From assembly GCA_009930355.1 (NCBI GenBank), contig RZYK01000063.1, forward strand, positions 1 through 10,029: a stretch of 10,029 bases of DNA. Direction: 5' to 3'. A model generated the notes under the pieces. The model had not been told where the DNA came from. It was given only the letters and a program-made list of their open reading frames with translations, and ran no database searches. Shown one piece after another: positions 5,770 through 10,029 of this stretch (position 1 is its first letter; each line of letters starts with the position of its first letter). Both the position numbers and the translations under genes were made by a program. This DNA is from Campylobacterota bacterium (GTDB lineage Bacteria > Campylobacterota > Campylobacteria > Campylobacterales > Sulfurospirillaceae).

Positions 5770-6298
5770 ATTGAGTCAGTATCTCGTGTGTAGTTTTGAC
5801 TTCAATAGCGTGTTTTGTAGGCGTTAAACTTGCCCATAACCAGTTATGAAAATCGATAATCTGCTCTGCTTTTAATGTTGGGCGATCGGCTGTGGTGTGT
5901 CCATCTTTGATGACTGTGATGTCATAGTCTCGTACCAATGCGCCATGGACAGTTGCGTTGATGCAAAAATCAGTGGCACATCCACATATATAGAGTTTTT
6001 GAATGTCTAATTTTTGCAGTAAAGATTCTAAACGTGTTTTGTAAAAACAATCATTCGCCTCTTTTTCGATGTAATAATCGTTCGAGTCTTGAATCAAAGA
6101 AGGCAGGATGCACCATTCATCTTTACCGTAAACTAAAAAGTTTTCTTTTGTCCCATCGTGTTGAATGAAGATGACAGGTTTGTCTGTTTTTCTAAAAAAT
6201 GTTGAGAGAAAATTGATGTTTTCGATCACTTTTTCTGCTTCAAAACGCGTGGTCTGAAATGAACCGATTTGCATATCGATGATGAGCAGTGCTTCCAT
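5768..6298 (-). CDS. Isochorismatase-family cysteine hydrolase
   Basis: A 176-residue protein of the cysteine hydrolase superfamily that includes isochorismatase, nicotinamidase and N-carbamoylsarcosine amidase. The catalytic triad is visible: D8 in LLIIDMQIGSF, K79 in YYIEKEANDCFYKTRLESLL, and nucleophile C112 in ICGCATDFCINATVHGAL, with the GxxTDxC loop that precedes the nucleophile. HTTADRPTLKAEQIIDFHN near the C-terminus is also typical. The substrate cannot be read from sequence; isochorismatase itself is unlikely without enterobactin-type neighbours, and a small amide is the general guess. The ATG directly follows the stop of the upstream lipoprotein gene with no gap and only a weak ribosome binding site, so translation is probably coupled to it. 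Why a cytosolic hydrolase is paired with a peptidoglycan lipoprotein is unclear. Confidence 0.93.
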   Translation of the reverse strand: MEALLIIDMQIGSFQTTRFEAEKVIENINFLSTFFRKTDKPVIFIQHDGTKENFLVYGKDEWCILPSLIQDSNDYYIEKEANDCFYKTRLESLLQKLDIQKLYICGCATDFCINATVHGALVRDYDITVIKDGHTTADRPTLKAEQIIDFHNWLWASLTPTKHAIEVKTTHEILTQ

Positions 6299-8296
6299 TT
6301 AGTCGATACTCTCAAAAAGCTCAGGTCGATACTCAAAGTGCATGGTGTCGTAGTGGTACCATCTGCCACCCCAAACAAAACCGTGTTTTTCAAAAATATC
6401 AATAATCTCTTTGGGAAATTCATTGTGAAAGGTGTAGGTTTTATCCCATCGCCAGTAGCGTGAGTAGCTTGTTTCTAAATCAATAGCGATGCCATAGCTG
6501 TGTGCGCTAAGCCTTGAGGTTCCTGCGATAGGTCGGTATGCATATGTTCCTGCTGGATTTTTAAGGTATTTCATATATTTCTCAGGTAAACGGTCAAGTT
6601 CGTCGGAGACTTTTTGCAGTTGTGCACTTGCGTTTTCATTTTGGTTAAATTTAAGTTTTTTAGCACCGTGATTGGGTAACCAAATGACTTCGGTTAAGTT
6701 TTTTTCTATCTCTTTTTTACTCGCTCCATAGAGTTTTTTCAAAAAAGCATCATTACGAAAACGCCCTGGGTCGTCATTGAGTGCGGGAGGTGTGATGGGG
6801 GAAAAAGCGGGGTATTTTTGGAAAAATATATCTTCGATGTCTGCATTTTCAAGCAATTCATCAAAACTTTTCTCTTTTTTATCATCGTAAGGGAGTGTGC
6901 TTCCATCCATAAAATAGACGCTGTTATCGTTGATAGTTTTGACACTGGGGTATTTGGAGACAAGGTTATTTCTCGTAGCATATGTTGGTTTGACTAAAAT
7001 GCCCTCAACACGGTTAATCAACAGACTTGCCTCGGGAACATTGGGCTGATTAGCGCCCACATAAAGATCGGTGATGACGGCTTTTCCAATAATATCACGT
7101 CCTTCTTTTCCATTTTCCAGTGTCTTTACACCCCAAACATTGTGCATGACAAGCGGTTTTTCCTGTGCCTCACCCGCATAGAGCATTATGTGCCCTTTAA
7201 GGTAAATGAGGCTTAAAAAGGCAATGCCGTGTTTTAAAATCATGGCTTCTTTTTCCTTTGGGCTTAAATCTTTTAAAGAGATGTACTCTCCAAAACTCTT
7301 TTGTGCGGCGGAGTTTCTAGGTATCCACACGCCAAAAGGGGCTAAAAAATCACGTGTCATGGCAGAGCAGTCACGATTTTGCAAGTATCCTCCCCAGCCG
7401 TATTTTTCACCTAAAAGGGTTGAAGAGAGTTGTGCAACATTCTCTTTTGAAAACGCTAAGGGAGAGGGTTTGGCAAAACTTTTAGGGATAAAAAGGGTGA
7501 TTTTATAGGCTTTATCGGTTACATCTTTGGTGTAAATGAAAGCGTGGTAAAAGTTCTCATCTTCTCCTTCAAGAGGGAAAAGTGCGCCCACTTTGGCGTA
7601 GCTGATAAAGTGTTGTTTGGCATTGTACAAAGGGACATTATCTTTTATAATGGCAATTTTGGGTGCGTGAAGGATGGCTGTACGCTCCATTGCCTCTAGC
7701 CAGATAAAACTGTGGCTAGGAATCCATCCTGCAGCAAAAGAGCTCTCCACATACGCCCATGCCCCATCGTGGGAGTAGTGAGAGACAAAAATGGGCTCAG
7801 CAATGTGAATTTGTGACGTTTGCAAATAATCAAACGGGTAACCTTCGCCTGGAAGCGTGGTTTTTTTGAAAAAAGGTTTGTGGGTGGGAAGGTTGCGCAT
7901 TTGTTCGTTGTGTATCATCATCGCATAGGCATTCACACTGCCATAGGCTTCAAAGTTGGTACTTTTTATAAGCGCATCCACTTCATCATTGCCAATAGGC
8001 TGTAAATTTTCACCGTAGTAGCGCCCTTTGATGCCATAGGATTTATTCGCCCATGAAGCGTCTTCTTTTTGATGCGTGAGATGAGTTTTATACCACGGCT
8101 TGTAGTAACGGTAGGTAAAATCTTTTTGAGCAATGTTTTTTTCTACAAAAGAAAGTGTTAGCGCATCTACTCGCTGTGGATAGAGAAGCATGGCATGTGA
8201 ATCAGTGCTGAAAGATGTAGGTGTCTGCTCTTTAATCGCACAACCGCTGAGCAAAAAAAGGTTACATGTAAAAAGAAATAGCATGCGGTATTTCAC
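6299..8296 (-). CDS. Peptidoglycan lipoprotein with NlpC/P60 (C40) and M15 peptidase domains
   Basis: A 665-residue predicted lipoprotein: signal peptide with lipobox LSGC (C19). The middle holds SH3b-like regions (about 150-280, including WAYVESSFAAGWIP) and an NlpC/P60 domain (about 285-410) with C310 in NRDCSAMTRDFL, H369 in KGHIMLYAG and a third polar residue near H385/N386. The C-terminal part (about 440-665) is an M15-type metallopeptidase: SAHSYGIAIDL (H599, D606) and WGGRWYHYDTMHFEY (D650, H653) give the zinc ligands and catalytic acid of VanY-like D-Ala-D-Ala peptidases. NlpC/P60 enzymes usually cut gamma-D-Glu-diaminopimelate bonds, so the protein may carry two different cell-wall cutting activities. 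The GTG start at 8296 follows AAAGGGG; ATG at codon 5 is an alternative. A palindrome copy lies within the signal peptide codons. Confidence 0.92.
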   Translation of the reverse strand: MKYRMLFLFTCNLFLLSGCAIKEQTPTSFSTDSHAMLLYPQRVDALTLSFVEKNIAQKDFTYRYYKPWYKTHLTHQKEDASWANKSYGIKGRYYGENLQPIGNDEVDALIKSTNFEAYGSVNAYAMMIHNEQMRNLPTHKPFFKKTTLPGEGYPFDYLQTSQIHIAEPIFVSHYSHDGAWAYVESSFAAGWIPSHSFIWLEAMERTAILHAPKIAIIKDNVPLYNAKQHFISYAKVGALFPLEGEDENFYHAFIYTKDVTDKAYKITLFIPKSFAKPSPLAFSKENVAQLSSTLLGEKYGWGGYLQNRDCSAMTRDFLAPFGVWIPRNSAAQKSFGEYISLKDLSPKEKEAMILKHGIAFLSLIYLKGHIMLYAGEAQEKPLVMHNVWGVKTLENGKEGRDIIGKAVITDLYVGANQPNVPEASLLINRVEGILVKPTYATRNNLVSKYPSVKTINDNSVYFMDGSTLPYDDKKEKSFDELLENADIEDIFFQKYPAFSPITPPALNDDPGRFRNDAFLKKLYGASKKEIEKNLTEVIWLPNHGAKKLKFNQNENASAQLQKVSDELDRLPEKYMKYLKNPAGTYAYRPIAGTSRLSAHSYGIAIDLETSYSRYWRWDKTYTFHNEFPKEIIDIFEKHGFVWGGRWYHYDTMHFEYRPELFESID
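8261..8272. repeat. Dispersed palindrome, copy 7, inside a signal peptide (GTTACATGTAAA)
   Basis: The 10-bp core is perfect with one mismatch in the outer pair. On the - strand it encodes part of the hydrophobic signal peptide (the FTCNL region, residues 9-13) of the C40-M15 lipoprotein, about 24 nt inside the gene. Confidence 0.85.
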
Positions 8297-8314
8297 GGTT
8301 TACCCCTTTGTTTT

Positions 8315-8332
8315 CGTACGTGCTATAATAGC
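8315..8332. promoter_or_regulatory. Symmetric divergent promoter (GCTATAATAGC)
   Basis: On the + strand TGCTATAAT (8321-8329) is a perfect extended -10, starting transcription near 8336 for the helicase gene. GCTATAATAGC (8322-8332) is itself palindromic, so the - strand reads TATTAT at 8330-8325, a usable -10 for the lipoprotein gene (start near 8318). The two divergent genes may thus share overlapping -10 elements and compete. CGTACG (8315-8320) is a further small dyad. The rest of the 57-nt gap holds the two ribosome binding sites. Confidence 0.55.
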
Positions 8333-8353
8333 AAAAACAACTTAGGATACCCA

Positions 8354-9682
8354 TTGAGCCTTTCGTTAAAACTGATTGAAATTTTACAGACACGCCACGT
8401 TTTACTCACAGGCGGTGCGGGTGTTGGCAAGAGCTACCTTGTGGGCGAGGTCGTGACAAACCTTCGAAAAATAGGCAAACAAGTCGTCGTCTTAGGCAGT
8501 ACGGGTGTGAGTGCGGTCAATGTAGGGGGGCAGACGGTACACAGCTTTTTTGCCTTTGGTATTTGCAACGACTTAGATGAATTGACACGGCATGACCGCT
8601 ATACCAAAGCCCGATTGGCTGAAATCAAAAAAGTGTTAAGCCGATGTGATTTGCTGGTGATTGATGAGATTAGCATGGTGTCAGCGGATTTGCTGGATAT
8701 GATATATTACCGTCTTCGCAATGCAGGCTTTGAGGGAAGTGTCCTGTTTGTGGGGGACTTTTTTCAGCTTCCACCTGTCTCAAAAAGCAAAAATGATTCG
8801 CTTTTGGGTGGATTGGAGTATGCGTTTGAAAGCAGTGCATGGAGTGCTTTTAATCCTGTCATTGTTGAGTTAACCAAAACAAAACGTACACACGATGAAT
8901 GCTTTTTTGAGCATTTAAGCCACATCCGAAAAGGTCGCTTAAAAGAAGAAACGCTGGTATATTTAGACGCTTTGCGTAGCAATGTATCGGTCTGGGATGA
9001 TGATCCTACGGTTTTGTTTGGCAGGAATAAAGAGGCGGAGATGCTCAATATTCGAAAATTGGCAGAAATACAAAGTGAACCTATCGTGCTTAAAGCCAAA
9101 GAAAAAGTACATGAAAAATCTTTACATGTAAACAAAATTGAGGGCTGGAAAAATGCGCTTCCTGTGCCTGTGGATTTGACCCTTAAAGTGGGGGCAAAAG
9201 TGCTGTTTTGTACCAATAAATGGGGAAAGTACTACAATGGTGAGCGAGGCATTGTGCATGCTATTGATGAAAAAGAAGTCGTGGTTGAAAAAGCGGGCGA
9301 GTTTGTGAAAGTTGAGCGTCAAGAGTACACCTTGCATGAAAATATACTCTTAAATGGTGAAGTACAAGAAAAACCGCTGGTTTCTTTGGAGCAATTTCCT
9401 TTAAAATTAGCCTATGCGATTACCATTCATAAGTCTCAGGGCATGAGTATTGACTCTTTGGTGTGCAATATCAACACGATTTTTGAGAAGAGTCAATTTT
9501 ACGTAGCGATTTCGAGGGCTCGTTACCCCAATCAATTGTTACTGGATTACCATTATGCTCGTTTTTCAGAACACGTGAGGCGGTGTGTGCAAGTTTCACC
9601 TAAAGTGGGTGAGTTTTATGAAAAATCAGAAATTTTAAAAATAGAAGAACAGCCTAGCGATTCACTTTTTGATGCCTTTTGA
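8354..9682 (+). CDS. Pif1-like ATP-dependent DNA helicase (superfamily 1)
   Basis: A 442-residue SF1B helicase of the Pif1/RecD-like group, which moves 5'-3' on DNA and in known members unwinds G-quadruplexes and R-loops. Motifs in order: Walker A GGAGVGKS (20-27, K26), motif Ia STGVSAVNVGGQTVHSFF, Walker B LLVIDEISMVS (D104, E105), motif III GDFFQLPPV (134-142, Q138), the arginine motif LTKTKRT, then after a linker the LKVGAKVLF...NGERGIV segment, motif V ITIHKSQGMSIDSL (358-371) and motif VI YVAISRAR (383-390, R388 and R390). The length is that of small bacterial Pif1 proteins. It starts at TTG (8354), supported by AGGA 6 nt upstream and a perfect extended -10. An exact palindrome copy is translated in the linker (LHVN). 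Confidence 0.93.
   Translation: MSLSLKLIEILQTRHVLLTGGAGVGKSYLVGEVVTNLRKIGKQVVVLGSTGVSAVNVGGQTVHSFFAFGICNDLDELTRHDRYTKARLAEIKKVLSRCDLLVIDEISMVSADLLDMIYYRLRNAGFEGSVLFVGDFFQLPPVSKSKNDSLLGGLEYAFESSAWSAFNPVIVELTKTKRTHDECFFEHLSHIRKGRLKEETLVYLDALRSNVSVWDDDPTVLFGRNKEAEMLNIRKLAEIQSEPIVLKAKEKVHEKSLHVNKIEGWKNALPVPVDLTLKVGAKVLFCTNKWGKYYNGERGIVHAIDEKEVVVEKAGEFVKVERQEYTLHENILLNGEVQEKPLVSLEQFPLKLAYAITIHKSQGMSIDSLVCNINTIFEKSQFYVAISRARYPNQLLLDYHYARFSEHVRRCVQVSPKVGEFYEKSEILKIEEQPSDSLFDAF
9121..9132. repeat. Dispersed palindrome, copy 8, inside the helicase gene (exact TTTACATGTAAA)
   Basis: An exact copy read in frame as codons TTA CAT GTA with flanking bases (residues around SLHVNK). It falls in the variable linker before the conserved LTLKVGAKVLF segment, away from helicase motifs. 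Confidence 0.9.
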
Positions 9683-9685
9683 CGA

Positions 9686-9697
9686 TTTACATGTAAA
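9686..9697. repeat. Dispersed palindrome, copy 9 (exact TTTACATGTAAA)
   Basis: An exact copy starting 3 nt after the helicase stop codon and ending 6 nt before the strong Shine-Dalgarno AAAGGAGGT (9704-9712) of the next gene. Flanks (A/G) do not extend the dyad. Confidence 0.9.
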
Positions 9698-9717
9698 GAA
9701 AATAAAGGAGGTAGTAC

Positions 9718-10029
9718 ATGAATCTTAACGCAACCTATAGCAGTACATCTGGTACGACCTACAGTGCAAAATCAGCCGTGACACTTAGCGAGGTGCAAGA
9801 GAAAAATCTAAGTGCCAAAGAGATTGTCAATGGCTATATTACACAGTACATGGAAGAGGCGCTCTTAGAAGCTAAAAAGAGCTTTAGCACACAAGCTGAT
9901 ACGTTTCGTTTGGCGGATATTGGCTATACAGGAAAGCCTTTAAGTGAATTGAGCCAAAGTGAAGCCTCAGAGCTTGTCTCAGAAGATGGCTTTTTTGGCA
10001 TTGCTCAAACGAGTGAGCGCATCGCTAAT
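9718..10029 (+). CDS. Unidentified protein, N-terminal 104 residues (cut by window edge)
   Basis: An open reading frame starts at ATG 9718, 5 nt after a near-perfect Shine-Dalgarno (AAAGGAGGT), and stays open to the last base. It begins MNLNATYSSTSGTTYSAKSA, a Ser/Thr-rich stretch without signal peptide, then has helical, charged sequence (EVQEKNLSAKEIVNGYITQYMEE, residues about 25-47) and a conserved-looking end EDGFFGIAQTSERIAN (89-104). This resembles cytosolic proteins of Campylobacterota that I recall only loosely, sometimes labelled 'hydrogenase-4 component G', a name I would not trust. No function is claimed. The strong ribosome binding site suggests high translation. It follows the helicase gene by 35 nt with a palindrome between. 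Confidence 0.75.
   Translation, partial: MNLNATYSSTSGTTYSAKSAVTLSEVQEKNLSAKEIVNGYITQYMEEALLEAKKSFSTQADTFRLADIGYTGKPLSELSQSEASELVSEDGFFGIAQTSERIAN

Noticed and set aside
8764..9216. 150-codon open frame on the - strand inside the helicase gene
   Set aside because: It lies fully within conserved helicase motifs on the other strand and its translation resembles no protein; it is a shadow frame.
1267..9697. The repeats as a CRISPR array
   Set aside because: Spacing runs irregularly from 77 nt to about 2.5 kb with genes between, and the repeat is far too short.

Overview
The window looks like chromosomal DNA from a free-living member of the Campylobacterota, most likely Sulfurospirillum or a close relative. 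That assignment is an inference from the proteins (RsmH followed by a small FtsL-like protein, RmuC, NnrS, Tpx and a Pif1-type helicase), a GC content I put near 40 %, and compact gene packing. There are ten complete genes, one gene cut by the right edge, no RNA gene, and no insertion sequence.

Left block (1-2582, + strand): rsmH overlaps a small FtsL-like membrane protein, followed by rmuC. This covers ribosome maturation, cell division and DNA maintenance. Middle left (2599-4342, - strand): tpx, a thiol peroxidase with an unusual cysteine-rich tail, overlaps an NnrS-family membrane protein, so the two probably form a redox or nitrosative-stress unit. It is divergent from a RhuM-Fic/Doc fusion gene (4534-5523), which is followed by a small DUF1737 gene. 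Middle right (5768-8296, - strand): a large lipoprotein joining an NlpC/P60 (C40) domain to an M15 peptidase domain abuts an isochorismatase-family hydrolase. Right (8354-10029, + strand): a Pif1-like helicase leaves from a divergent promoter with the lipoprotein gene, then an unidentified gene starts and runs off the edge.

The most striking signal is not a gene. The palindrome TTTACATGTAAA occurs nine times (seven exact, two with one terminal mismatch), where well under one copy is expected by chance. Seven copies lie in the roughly 4-5 % of the window that is non-coding. Every gene whose 3' end does not overlap or abut the next gene has a copy within 2-6 nt of its stop codon (7 of 7 genes, using 5 copies). 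Two more copies sit in the tpx/rhuM divergent promoter region, and two lie inside genes at positions that should tolerate them: a signal peptide and an inter-motif linker. Between rmuC and nnrS the motif is the centre of a perfect 34-bp palindrome that also encodes the last two codons and stop of both convergent genes. I interpret this as a dispersed, highly iterated palindrome with a 3'-end preference. Its role (terminator or RNA-end hairpin, protein roadblock, methylation or uptake signal) cannot be decided from this sequence.
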